In this document: piece by piece, positions 53,496-61,959 of the stretch
Layout of the letters: each line of letters begins with the position of its first letter
Numbering within the stretch: position 1 is the first letter of the stretch
Source of the DNA: an uncultured Paracoccaceae bacterium
Lineage (GTDB): Bacteria; Pseudomonadota; Alphaproteobacteria; Rhodobacterales; Rhodobacteraceae
Direction: 5' to 3'
DNA length: 64,000 bases
Assembly (NCBI GenBank): GCA_947502145.1
Contig: CANMYO010000003.1
Span: 186,001 to 250,000 of the forward strand
Made by a program: the position numbers and the translations under genes
Notes under the pieces: model-generated
Told to the model about the DNA's origin: nothing
Database searches by the model: none
Seen by the model: the letters and a program-made list of their open reading frames with translations, nothing else

Positions 53496-54851
53496 TCAGT
53501 CAAATGTGCAGAACGGCCAGGTGCCACCCGGTCGGTGCCGGTTTTCAAGGCGGCGCAGGTCCTGACAGACCGCGCCTTTGGTCAATGCCATCATCTGCCG
53601 TCGCGGCAGGGTACGCAGATCGGGTGACAGATAGCCTGATTTGACCACCAGCAGGGCAAAATCGTCAATGTCCAAACCAAGAGCCTCAAAATCGCTGAAG
53701 TTGTGAAAGGGGCGTCGTTTCTTGCTCAGCACAAGGGTGATGCCCGCGCAGCTAATGACCGCGCAATCGGCCACGCAGTGGTAGCTGTCAACGTGCAGGC
53801 TGACCTTTGGTCCGCCGCCACCCAGCGCGCCGCCAATGGTGATCTGCCGCTGTCCGGCGGCCAGCGCGGCATAGCTTTCGGGGTCGGCGATCCCGGCAAA
53901 TAACGCCCCTGTGACGCCAGCCTTTTGTACGGCCTCCAGCACATCCGCACGATCGCCCACGCCGCCAGCGGTTGGATTGTCGCCGCTGTCAGCCAGAATG
54001 GCGCTGTGCCCGCCAAGGGCCGCAAGCGCCGCGGGCAGGGGCGCGGCAGGCATGTCAAAGACCAGCGCGTCGCGGGCATCGCGGTAACTTTGCGCAATCT
54101 CGGCAGCGGCGGCCTTGCCAGCGGTGGCATCGGTCGCTGTGACGACGGCTGCGGCGGTGGCGCGGGGGCTGTCGGCCCAGACATAGCCGATCATCAGATT
54201 TGCATCCAACACGCCGTCGCGCCGGTCTATCCGGGGCAGCTGTGCGTAAAGCCGGTCACAAGGGGCCACAAAGGTCGAGGACATTTCCCCCGATACAAGG
54301 ATCGGCACCGGCTGCCAGTAAACGCGCGGGCGCGGCCCGCCGTCCAGCGCATCTGCCAGCATGACAGCGGCCCGGGCATAGGTTTCGGCGGTGTCAATAT
54401 GGGGGGCCGTGCGATAGGCGGCAAAGGCATCAAGCCCGGCGCAGATCGGTGCGGTGATCTGCCCGTGCAGATCAAAGGCGGCCGCGATGATCGGCTTTGG
54501 CCCGACGATGTCGCGTACTTGGGAGATGAAGTCGCCCTCGGGATCGTCAATGCCGGGCACGAACATCGCGCCGTGCATCAACAGCAACACCCCGTCCAGC
54601 GGCAGCTGTTGTTCCAGAAGGGACATGAATTCATCGCGCTGCGCGGCAAATGTCGCGGCCGAGACGGGTCCGCCGGGAACGGATCTGTCATGGAAAAGCG
54701 GCAGGGGCGTGATCCCTGCGGCAGCAAAGTCAAACGGCACCATATCGCAAAGGTCGGCGCCGCTGACCCGGTTGAAATCCGCGCTGACCTGCTGCAACGG
54801 CGCATAGCTTGAACATTCGGTATGCAGCCCGCCAATCGCGACCCGTTTCAT
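53496..54851 (-). CDS. MlrC-like M81 family metallopeptidase
   Basis: A 451-residue protein from ATG 54851 (MKRVAIGGLHTECSSYAPLQ), overlapping no upstream gene but following the GH20 stop by only 4 bp. The N-terminal M81 domain has GLHTE, VLLLMHGAMFV and AAFDLHGQITAPICAG with His/Asp metal ligands; the C-terminal MlrC_C domain includes ILADSGDNPTAGGVGDRADVL. First known from microcystin degradation (MlrC), but many relatives sit in sugar or amino-acid operons. Inside this amino-sugar cluster it might hydrolyse an amide or amino-sugar derivative; that is inference. Confidence 0.85.
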   Translation of the reverse strand: MKRVAIGGLHTECSSYAPLQQVSADFNRVSGADLCDMVPFDFAAAGITPLPLFHDRSVPGGPVSAATFAAQRDEFMSLLEQQLPLDGVLLLMHGAMFVPGIDDPEGDFISQVRDIVGPKPIIAAAFDLHGQITAPICAGLDAFAAYRTAPHIDTAETYARAAVMLADALDGGPRPRVYWQPVPILVSGEMSSTFVAPCDRLYAQLPRIDRRDGVLDANLMIGYVWADSPRATAAAVVTATDATAGKAAAAEIAQSYRDARDALVFDMPAAPLPAALAALGGHSAILADSGDNPTAGGVGDRADVLEAVQKAGVTGALFAGIADPESYAALAAGQRQITIGGALGGGGPKVSLHVDSYHCVADCAVISCAGITLVLSKKRRPFHNFSDFEALGLDIDDFALLVVKSGYLSPDLRTLPRRQMMALTKGAVCQDLRRLENRHRPGGTWPFCTFD

Positions 54852-54855
54852 TGCC

Positions 54856-56751
54856 CTATGCATCGACACGCCGGACATTTCCCTCGGGCGTTACCATGTC
54901 GACGGCGGGGTAATAGACGGCCCAGTCCAGCGCCTGCATCAGCGGCGGGTAACATGTGATCACATCGCGCAGCCGCGCCAATGTTGTGGCGCCGTCCGGT
55001 GACCAGGCCTTGGTCGCCAGTGCAAATATGCGCGGGGCGATCATCGCTTCGTAATCCTTTGCGCCACTGGTGAATTCCGACCAGAACGTGCCCTCAACAC
55101 CGATGATGTTGTCTGCAATATCAGGGGCGTCTGCCGGGATCGGGTTCCAGTCGAACGCCGCGTCAAGCGCGTAATTCGCCGCCCAGTTGGCCCCCCAGTC
55201 ATCGGTTGCGGCGGAATGGGCCATGTCAAAATAAGTGTGCTGCGCCGGACACATGACGACGCGATGGCCTTTGCGCGCGGCCTCGCGCCCCGGCCCGGCC
55301 CCGGTCCAGCTGAACAGGATCGCGTCATTGCCAATCCCCCCGGTGCAGCCATCTGCCGCCTCTTGCCATGCGCAGGGGGTAATTCCCGCGCTGCGCAGGT
55401 GGCTGGCAAGGCGGTGCATCAGATGACCCTGCACATCCTGATGCGTCTGCAGGCCATGCTGCGCCTTGTAGGCATCTGCCAGCGGAGAGCCGCTCCAGGT
55501 GTTTTCGGGCAGCTCATCGCCGCCCAGATGCAACATGCCAATCGGGAACAGGTCTGCCACCTCAAGCGACAGGGGTTCCAGCAGGTCCCAGGTCTGGGCC
55601 AGTGCCGGGTTGACGACATTGCGGTGATACCCCTGCACGGAATGTTCGGTGCCGGTGTCGTCCGGGTCGCGCAGCTCTGGCCGGATCGCGGTCAGGGCAA
55701 GCGCATGGGCGGGAACTTCGATCTCGGGCAGGATGTCGATGTTGAGCCTCGCGGCATAGGCGATCAGCTCTGCGACCTCGGCCTTGGCATAGGTGCCTCC
55801 GGTCGGCCCGGCCCGGCCGCCAAAAACACCGGGCAGCAGCTGCCCTTCGCCGCGAAATCCCGACTTTTGCCACAGATCGGGGGCGGTTTCGACCTCAAGA
55901 CGGAACGCCTCATCATCCGCAAAGTGCCAGTGAAAACGGTTGAGTTTCAGCAGTGCCATCAGGTCCAGCAGCTTCTTGATCGCGGCAATCGGATAAAACT
56001 CGCGCACGCAATCCAGCATGAACCCGCGCCAGCCAAAGCGCGGCGCATCGGTGATGGTGCCACAGGGCAGGGCAGTATCGGTCACCCGCAGCGTCGTCAG
56101 CGAGATCAGCCCGTAAAACGCACCGGCCCGGTCGCCGACATGCAGCGTGACATCCGCCGCAATCGTCAGTCGGTACCCCGCCGCAGGCAGGCGATCATCC
56201 CGCACAATCCGCAGCGCGGTCGCGCCACCAGTCAGGCGTGGCAAATTACGGCGCTGACACAGGGCATCCACAGCGTTCACCGCGTCGGAAAACGCACCGG
56301 AAACCTCAAACCCACTGGCCGTCAGCCTGCCCCCGCTGGCCTGCCAATCGGTTGGGGCCGGGATCAGGGCCAGGCCATTGTCCGGCGCACGGCGCGCCGG
56401 GGGCGGGGTCAGATGCGGCCCCACCGAAATGGTGCCAGCGACGGGAACCGGACCGGCAGCCGTGCGCAGATAGGCCCCCTGCGGATGCCAGGCGCGATTG
56501 GAGACCCAGAAATAAGGGTCCTCAAACCCCAGGACAAAGGTAATCGGCTGCGCAGCACTCAGCACGCCATCCAGCACCACGGCGGTAAACCCGCCCAGCC
56601 CTTCGATCTTTTTGCCCCCCGACAGGATTGTCGCCGGCGCTTGCAGAGAAAAACACAAGACCGGGTTCTTATGGGTCTCTGACCCGGTTGTGGCGATTTC
56701 GCATCGCAGGGTCTTGCCATTTTCAATGACAGAGCTGAGCCGATAGCTCAT
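54856..56751 (-). CDS. Beta-N-acetylhexosaminidase, GH20
   Basis: A 631-residue enzyme without a signal peptide. The catalytic (alpha/beta)8 barrel starts near residue 238 (FGWRGFMLDCVREFYPIAAIKKLLDLMALLKLNRFHWHFADDEAFRLEVE) and holds the acid pair in LHLGGDELPENTW (Asp-Glu of GH20). A GH20b-like N-terminal domain precedes it. It frees terminal GlcNAc/GalNAc from chito-oligosaccharides or glycans; lack of a signal suggests it acts on imported sugars in the cytoplasm. It overlaps the GntR gene by 4 bp (ATGA), so the two are coupled. Confidence 0.93.
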   Translation of the reverse strand: MSYRLSSVIENGKTLRCEIATTGSETHKNPVLCFSLQAPATILSGGKKIEGLGGFTAVVLDGVLSAAQPITFVLGFEDPYFWVSNRAWHPQGAYLRTAAGPVPVAGTISVGPHLTPPPARRAPDNGLALIPAPTDWQASGGRLTASGFEVSGAFSDAVNAVDALCQRRNLPRLTGGATALRIVRDDRLPAAGYRLTIAADVTLHVGDRAGAFYGLISLTTLRVTDTALPCGTITDAPRFGWRGFMLDCVREFYPIAAIKKLLDLMALLKLNRFHWHFADDEAFRLEVETAPDLWQKSGFRGEGQLLPGVFGGRAGPTGGTYAKAEVAELIAYAARLNIDILPEIEVPAHALALTAIRPELRDPDDTGTEHSVQGYHRNVVNPALAQTWDLLEPLSLEVADLFPIGMLHLGGDELPENTWSGSPLADAYKAQHGLQTHQDVQGHLMHRLASHLRSAGITPCAWQEAADGCTGGIGNDAILFSWTGAGPGREAARKGHRVVMCPAQHTYFDMAHSAATDDWGANWAANYALDAAFDWNPIPADAPDIADNIIGVEGTFWSEFTSGAKDYEAMIAPRIFALATKAWSPDGATTLARLRDVITCYPPLMQALDWAVYYPAVDMVTPEGNVRRVDA

Positions 56752-57530
56752 GCGTTATCCTCCAGCCGGACTTCGGCCATGAAATCATAGACATCGCTGC
56801 GATAGACACCCGTGGTCAGTTCGACAGGGCGGCCACTGGCCAGATAGCCGTTGCGCACGATTTTCAGAAACGCCGTGCCGGGCTCAACACCCAGTAACCC
56901 TGCGTCAGCGGCATCAAGGTTGGTGGCCGAAATGCGCTGGATCGCGCGCACCGGGGCAAAGCCGGTCTTGCGCAGCACCACATACAATGACTGCTTGACC
57001 ATTTCCGGGTTGGGCAGCGCGTCCGCCGGCAGGGTCGAGGTTTCAATCGCCAGCGGTCCCGGATCGGCAAGGCGCAGGCGCTTGATACGCGCGACGAGTG
57101 ATGACCCCGACAGTCCCAGTGCGATGGTTTCCTCTGGTGTGGGCGGGAACAGCCCGGCGTTAAGGACTTCGCTGGATGAGGCATAGCCGCGCAGCGCCAT
57201 CGTTTCGGTGAATGACACCAGCGAGGACAGAGACTGGCGCAGACGTTTCTTGTCGGTGGGCATCACGACCGTGCCCGACCCCTGCCGCTGATCCAGCAAC
57301 CCTTCACCGGCAAGATCGCCAATCGCGCGGCGGATCGTGACCCGGCTGACGTCAGCCTGCAGCGCCATTTCGCGTTCCGGCGGCAGCAATGTATCCGCGC
57401 CCAGCGTGCCGTCCTTGATCGCGGTCCGCAGGTAGTGCGACAACTGCCGATAGCGTGGCCCGCGCCCCTGAAAGTGCCAGTGGTCGGCTTTCAGCATCTC
57501 TGCAAAATCCGGCTGATTCATATCTGTCAC
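56748..57530 (-). CDS. GntR family regulator (HutC/NagR-like)
   Basis: A 260-residue protein (GTG start at 57530 with GGGAGG 3 bp upstream, or ATG at 57521). The N-terminal winged helix GPRYRQLSHYLRTAIKDGTLGADTLLPPEREMALQADVSRVTIRRAIGDLAGEGLLDQRQGSGTVV is the GntR DNA-binding domain. The C-terminal UTRA effector domain includes LSGSSLVARIKRLRLADPGPLAIETSTLP. It heads the leftward operon and likely controls both arms of the amino-sugar cluster, perhaps responding to GlcNAc-6-phosphate or glucosamine-6-phosphate. Confidence 0.9.
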   Translation of the reverse strand: MTDMNQPDFAEMLKADHWHFQGRGPRYRQLSHYLRTAIKDGTLGADTLLPPEREMALQADVSRVTIRRAIGDLAGEGLLDQRQGSGTVVMPTDKKRLRQSLSSLVSFTETMALRGYASSSEVLNAGLFPPTPEETIALGLSGSSLVARIKRLRLADPGPLAIETSTLPADALPNPEMVKQSLYVVLRKTGFAPVRAIQRISATNLDAADAGLLGVEPGTAFLKIVRNGYLASGRPVELTTGVYRSDVYDFMAEVRLEDNA

Positions 57531-57559
57531 GCGCCTCCCGTTGCTTCACCAATACAATA

Positions 57560-57575
57560 CCAATTTGAGAATTGG
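57560..57575. promoter_or_regulatory. Candidate GntR operator 1
   Basis: CCAATTTGAGAATTGG, a perfect 6-bp-arm palindrome (CCAATT-TGAG-AATTGG), 30 bp upstream of the GntR gene. It is flanked by further CCAAT half-sites (57549-57560). Size and symmetry are comparable to known GntR sites. Confidence 0.6.
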
Positions 57576-57653
57576 CAAGCATGTTCCACCCGAAATTACA
57601 AAGAACTCTGGAATATCACCAAAATTCGACGATATCCGTACCGCAAATATAAC

Positions 57654-57678
57654 ACCAATTATTTGGCATTAAATTGGT
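57654..57678. promoter_or_regulatory. Candidate GntR operator 2
   Basis: ACCAATT / AATTGGT with 11-bp spacing, nearer the rightward permease gene. The same half-site as operator 1 (CCAATT/AATTGG) but wider, so it may be two half-sites or a looped pair with operator 1. Confidence 0.45.
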
Positions 57679-57745
57679 AGCTTTTTTGCGCGAACTTGTT
57701 ACCCTTGGTCCACGAATCACAACGAGGTGGTTTGCAGGGGGATGA

Positions 57746-58681
57746 ATGACCGACGTACTCAGCCAGCCGGGCGCAACCGTGCGACCAAAATCCGCACCGC
57801 GCCGTTTGTCCGATCGCGCCTTTGCGGTGCTGCTCATCCTGCCGGCTTTTGCCTTTATCGGGGTAATCATCGCCTGGCCGCTGGTGGAAACGATCCGGCT
57901 GTCCTTTACGGATGCGCGGCTGGGGGGCGAAAACTATGTCGGCTTTGAAAACTACGTCGATCTTTGGAACAGTCGGCGGTTTCACAGCTACGTCTGGATC
58001 ACCTTCTATTGGATGTTTATCAGCGTGCTGGCCAAAATGGTGCTGGGGCTGATCGGCGCAAGCCTGCTGAATGCCGCGGTGCCGGGGCGGGCGCTGTTCC
58101 GTATGCTGGTGATGCCGCCCTGGGTGATCCCGATTGCGATTGGCTGCATCGGCTGGCTCTGGCTTTACAATGGCACGTTTGGGCTGTTGTCGGGGGTTGG
58201 CCAGCGGATCGGGATATTTGATGGGGCATTTCCGTTTCTGGCGGGCAAAACCTCGGCATTTTACTCTGCCGTCGTGACCGATGTCTGGATTGGCACGCCG
58301 ATGGTGACGCTGTTCTTTCTGGCGGCGATGCAGGGTGTGAACCGCGACCTTTACGAAGCCGCATGGGTCGACGGGGCGGGGCGCTGGTATCGCTTTCGGC
58401 GGATCACGATTCCGCAGATCATGCCGGTCATCGTGTCGATGTCACTGCTGTCGGCGATCTGGACGTTCAACAGCTTTGATATCATCTTTATCCTGACGCA
58501 GGGCGGGCCGCGCGGGGCCACCACGACGCTGATCATCGACACCTACAAAACCGCAATCGGCAATTTCAAGTTTGGCGAAGGCGCTGCGCGTGCGGTGGTC
58601 ATCGTTGTGCTGCTGGCGATCTTTTCGGCGATCTACATGTTCCTGCTGGGCAAGATCAACAAGATTTACGGGGTGAAGTAA
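57746..58681 (+). CDS. Sugar ABC transporter permease (MalF-like)
   Basis: A 311-residue inner-membrane protein with six helices. RAFAVLLILPAFAFIGVIIAWPLVETIRLSFTD is the first helix with a typical lead-in. The EAA loop, which docks to the ATPase, is LYEAAWVDGAGRWYRFRRITIPQIMP. First gene of the rightward operon, divergent from GntR; the next permease begins 1 bp after its stop. Confidence 0.93.
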   Translation: MTDVLSQPGATVRPKSAPRRLSDRAFAVLLILPAFAFIGVIIAWPLVETIRLSFTDARLGGENYVGFENYVDLWNSRRFHSYVWITFYWMFISVLAKMVLGLIGASLLNAAVPGRALFRMLVMPPWVIPIAIGCIGWLWLYNGTFGLLSGVGQRIGIFDGAFPFLAGKTSAFYSAVVTDVWIGTPMVTLFFLAAMQGVNRDLYEAAWVDGAGRWYRFRRITIPQIMPVIVSMSLLSAIWTFNSFDIIFILTQGGPRGATTTLIIDTYKTAIGNFKFGEGAARAVVIVVLLAIFSAIYMFLLGKINKIYGVK

Positions 58682-58682
58682 G

Positions 58683-59525
58683 ATGATGGACCGCTATAAA
58701 CTCTGGCAGATCATCGGCATCTATCTGGGTATCTTTGCCTTCCTCAGCTTCATGCTGCTGCCCTTTGTCGAGATGTTTGTCACCTCGCTGCGTCCGCTCG
58801 AACATCTGCGCACCACGCCCTATCGGTTCTGGTCGGACAAGATGTCCTTTGATGCCTACTCGACGATGTGGGAATCGGTGCCGCTGCTGGGACGCTACAT
58901 CGTGAATTCGGTGTTCATTGCCAGTGCCGTGACCGCCTTTACCATGGTGCTGGTGATCCCGGCCTCCTACGCCTATGCGCGGTTGCAGTTTCCGTTCAAG
59001 ACCGCAAGCCTTGCGGGCATTCTGGCGGTGAACATGTTCACCGGCGCGGTGCTGTTGATCCCGCTTTACAAGGTTCTCAAGACGCTGGGCCTGCTGAACA
59101 CCTACTGGGCGATGATCGTGCCGGGGATCGCCTTTTTGATCCCAACTGGCATCTGGCTGCTGAAATCCTATCTGGAAAAAATTCCTGTCGAACTGGAAGA
59201 GGCCGCCTTTGTTGATGGGGCCAGCCGCATCTATATCCTGCGCCGGGTGGTGATCCCGCTGGCGGTGCCGGGGATCATCGTTGTGGGCACCGCGACCTTT
59301 ATCGGGGCCTATGCACAGCAGTTCCTGTTTGCGATCACCTTCAACCAGACCCGCGAATTGCAGCCACTGCCGGCGGGTCTGCAGGAATTTGTCGGCCGCC
59401 AGGTGGTGACCTGGAACGAAATGATGGCCGCATCGCTCACCGGTGTCGTGCCGGTCATCCTGATCTTTTTCTTCTTACAGAAATACCTCGTTGCCGGGCT
59501 GACGGCTGGCGCGGTCAAAGAATAA
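58683..59525 (+). CDS. Sugar ABC transporter permease (MalG-like)
   Basis: A 280-residue protein with six helices. The EAA loop is LEEAAFVDGASRIYILRRVVIPLAVPG. The chosen ATG is at 58683; another ATG three bases later is possible. It pairs with the upstream MalF-like permease to form the channel. The binding-protein gene follows 33 bp later. Confidence 0.93.
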   Translation: MMDRYKLWQIIGIYLGIFAFLSFMLLPFVEMFVTSLRPLEHLRTTPYRFWSDKMSFDAYSTMWESVPLLGRYIVNSVFIASAVTAFTMVLVIPASYAYARLQFPFKTASLAGILAVNMFTGAVLLIPLYKVLKTLGLLNTYWAMIVPGIAFLIPTGIWLLKSYLEKIPVELEEAAFVDGASRIYILRRVVIPLAVPGIIVVGTATFIGAYAQQFLFAITFNQTRELQPLPAGLQEFVGRQVVTWNEMMAASLTGVVPVILIFFFLQKYLVAGLTAGAVKE

Positions 59526-59558
59526 TTCAGCCATCCATCCAACCAAGGGAGACGACGA

Positions 59559-60779
59559 ATGAAGACCAAGAAATTCACCACATTGGGTGCAGCCCTTCTG
59601 TGTGCGACGGCTTTGCCCGCGTTTGCGGAAAGTCACGCGACCGAGATGCACTTTATCATGTGTGGCGACGATGTGCGCCCCGCTGATCAGGCGATTATCG
59701 ACGAATTTATCGCCGATCGCGATGGTGTCACCGTGAACCTCGAGGCCGTGCCTTGGGCAAATTGCCAGGACAAAAGCCTGACACTCGCCGCCGCAGGTGA
59801 TGCGCCCTCGATCGCCTATATGGGCAGCCGGACCCTGCGCCAGCTGGCCACCAATGATCTGGTTGTACCCATTACATTCACCGATGAACAGAAAGAGGCA
59901 TTCCAGCCCGGTGTGCTGCAGACCGTGACCTCTCAGGGTCAATACTGGGGGATGCCACATGCGTTTTCGACCAAGGCGCTGTATCTCAACTGCGACCTGA
60001 TCGAAGAGGCAGGGGCCACCTGCGAAGCCCCGGCAACTTGGGATGACATGGCGGCACTGGCCAAACAGGTCACCGAAAATACCGATGCCGCAGGCGTGGG
60101 TCTGGCCGGCAAGGACTTTGACAACACCATGCACCAGTTCCTCAACTACCTCTATTCCAATGGTGGTGAGGTGCTGGACGCCGACGGCAATGTTGCGCTG
60201 GACAGCGAAAACACCCGTCAGGCGCTCGCCTTCTATGCCAGCTTGCAGGAATACGCCCAGCCCGGCGTGCTTGAGTGGGAGCGGGACGCGATGGTTGACC
60301 TGTTCAACGATGGGCAGATCGCGATGTACATCAACGGGCCCTGGGGCTGGGGACGCCATAACGAAGACATCAACCAGATGGTTGTCCCTGTCCCCGCTGG
60401 TCCCTCCGGTGAAAGCGGCACGCTGCTGATCACCGACAGCATCGTGGTGTTCAAGGGCACAGGTCACGAAGATCTGGCGCTGGAACTGGCAAGGGCGCTG
60501 ACCACGGGCCAGGCGCAATATGACCTTGACAGCTCTTGGGGGCTCACCCCGATCCAGCAGTACGACAAGCTGGGATTTGATGAGCCTTACTACACCACCG
60601 ATCCAAAGTGGGAGGTCTTTGTCTCGTCAATCCCAACCGGTGGGCCAGAGCCGCTGATCACGGATTTCAAATCGCTGCAGGCGGTGTTCGTGAACATGAT
60701 CCAGGGTGCGTTGCTGGAAGAAGACAGCATCGAAAACCTGGTCGCAATCGCGGCCGAAGAACTGGCTGACGCACTTTAA
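59559..60779 (+). CDS. Extracellular sugar-binding protein of the ABC transporter
   Basis: A 406-residue periplasmic protein. MKTKKFTTLGAALLCATALPAFAESHA is a Sec signal peptide with AFA-ES cleavage. The family-1 solute-binding pattern is clear (IAYMGSRTLRQLATNDLVVPI, then GQYWGMPHAFSTKALYLNCDLIEEAG, then IAMYINGPWGWGRHNEDI). It captures sugars and delivers them to the permeases. GGGAG precedes the start. A strong hairpin follows the gene, likely protecting this abundant product's mRNA. Confidence 0.93.
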   Translation: MKTKKFTTLGAALLCATALPAFAESHATEMHFIMCGDDVRPADQAIIDEFIADRDGVTVNLEAVPWANCQDKSLTLAAAGDAPSIAYMGSRTLRQLATNDLVVPITFTDEQKEAFQPGVLQTVTSQGQYWGMPHAFSTKALYLNCDLIEEAGATCEAPATWDDMAALAKQVTENTDAAGVGLAGKDFDNTMHQFLNYLYSNGGEVLDADGNVALDSENTRQALAFYASLQEYAQPGVLEWERDAMVDLFNDGQIAMYINGPWGWGRHNEDINQMVVPVPAGPSGESGTLLITDSIVVFKGTGHEDLALELARALTTGQAQYDLDSSWGLTPIQQYDKLGFDEPYYTTDPKWEVFVSSIPTGGPEPLITDFKSLQAVFVNMIQGALLEEDSIENLVAIAAEELADAL

Positions 60780-60791
60780 GAACAGCAGAAA

Positions 60792-60819
60792 CGATGGCCC
60801 GGATCGCGCCGGGCCATCG
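60792..60819 (+). terminator. Intergenic hairpin after the binding-protein gene
   Basis: CGATGGCCCGG / CCGGGCCATCG, perfect 11-bp stem with a 6-base loop, no T run after it. Such hairpins inside ABC operons often raise the level of binding-protein mRNA by partial termination or RNA protection. Confidence 0.6.
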
Positions 60820-60847
60820 CGACAACGACGGGAAAGACAGGCATTCC

Positions 60848-61948
60848 ATGGCAACGCTAGAGCTTAACAGCATCGACAAATCCTTTGGGTCAGCCAAGGT
60901 GCTGCACGATATTTCGCTGTCGATTCAGGATCAGGAATTTGTGGTCTTCGTTGGCCCGTCAGGCTGCGGCAAATCCACGCTTTTGCGGATCATCGCCGGC
61001 CTTGAGGCGGCGAGTTCGGGGCAGATCATGATCGAGGACGACGACGTCAGCACCCTTGCGCCGATTGATCGCGGGATCTCGATGGTGTTTCAATCCTACG
61101 CGCTTTATCCCCACCTCAGCGTGTTCGAAAACATCGCCTTCCCGCTGCGGGTTCAGAAACTGCCACGACGAGAGCTTGAGGCAAAGGTCAACAAGGCGGC
61201 TGACATCCTGCAGCTGTCTGACAAATTGCACCTTAAGCCGGGGCAGCTGTCGGGCGGGCAGCGCCAGCGCGTTGCGATTGGTCGCTCGATCGTGCGCGAA
61301 CCCAAGATTTTCCTCTTTGATGAACCGCTGTCCAACCTTGATGCGGCGCTGCGCGGCGATATGCGCGTTGAACTCAGCGAACTGCACAAGCAACTGAATA
61401 CCACCATGGTTTACGTCACCCACGATCAGGTCGAGGCGATGACCATGGCGGACCGGATCGTGGTGCTGCGCGATGGCCGGGTCGAACAATTCGGCTCACC
61501 GATGGAACTATACCACCAGCCGCGCACGCGGTTCGTGGCCAGCTTTATCGGCCAGCCCAATATGAACTTCCTGCCTGCCAAGGTGCGCGAAGCATCCGCC
61601 AGCGGGATCACCGTCACCTTGCCCGGCGATGTCACGCTGTCGCTGCCGCTGAATGGCACCACGGTGTCGACCGGCGACACCATCGACATTGGTTTGCGGC
61701 CCGAACACCTGCGTTTGCAGGACGACGGCCAGCTAGAGGTCCATGTCAAGATTCTCGAACGCCTTGGCGGGCTGTCGATCACCTATAGCGATGTCGGCGG
61801 CGTGCGGTTCTGCGCTGCCCTTGATGGCGCGTCACCGGTGAAAGAGGACACAACCATTCGCCTTGGTTTTGACCCGGCCGCGGCGCATGGGTTTGATGCA
61901 CAGGGCAACGTCCTGCCGCGCCTTGGCGCACCCGACTTTCAGTCATAA
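60848..61948 (+). CDS. Sugar ABC transporter ATP-binding protein (MsmK/UgpC-like)
   Basis: A 366-residue protein starting MATLELNSIDKSFGSAKVLH. Walker A FVGPSGCGKSTLLRIIAGLE, signature LSGGQRQRVAIGRSIVREP, Walker B IFLFDEPLSNLDAALRG, switch His TMVYVTHDQVEAMTM. The C-terminal half (about 235-366) is the MalK-type OB-fold regulatory region with IDIGLRPEHLRLQDDG. It drives the two permeases. ATG 60848 is chosen. Next gene 11 bp downstream. Confidence 0.95.
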   Translation: MATLELNSIDKSFGSAKVLHDISLSIQDQEFVVFVGPSGCGKSTLLRIIAGLEAASSGQIMIEDDDVSTLAPIDRGISMVFQSYALYPHLSVFENIAFPLRVQKLPRRELEAKVNKAADILQLSDKLHLKPGQLSGGQRQRVAIGRSIVREPKIFLFDEPLSNLDAALRGDMRVELSELHKQLNTTMVYVTHDQVEAMTMADRIVVLRDGRVEQFGSPMELYHQPRTRFVASFIGQPNMNFLPAKVREASASGITVTLPGDVTLSLPLNGTTVSTGDTIDIGLRPEHLRLQDDGQLEVHVKILERLGGLSITYSDVGGVRFCAALDGASPVKEDTTIRLGFDPAAAHGFDAQGNVLPRLGAPDFQS

Positions 61949-61959
61949 GGACATCTGAC

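Noticed and set aside
55216-56682. 488-codon open frame on the plus strand opposite the GH20 gene
   Set aside because: Complete antisense overlap with an enzyme whose catalytic motifs are intact. The translated product is low-complexity and unlike any family.
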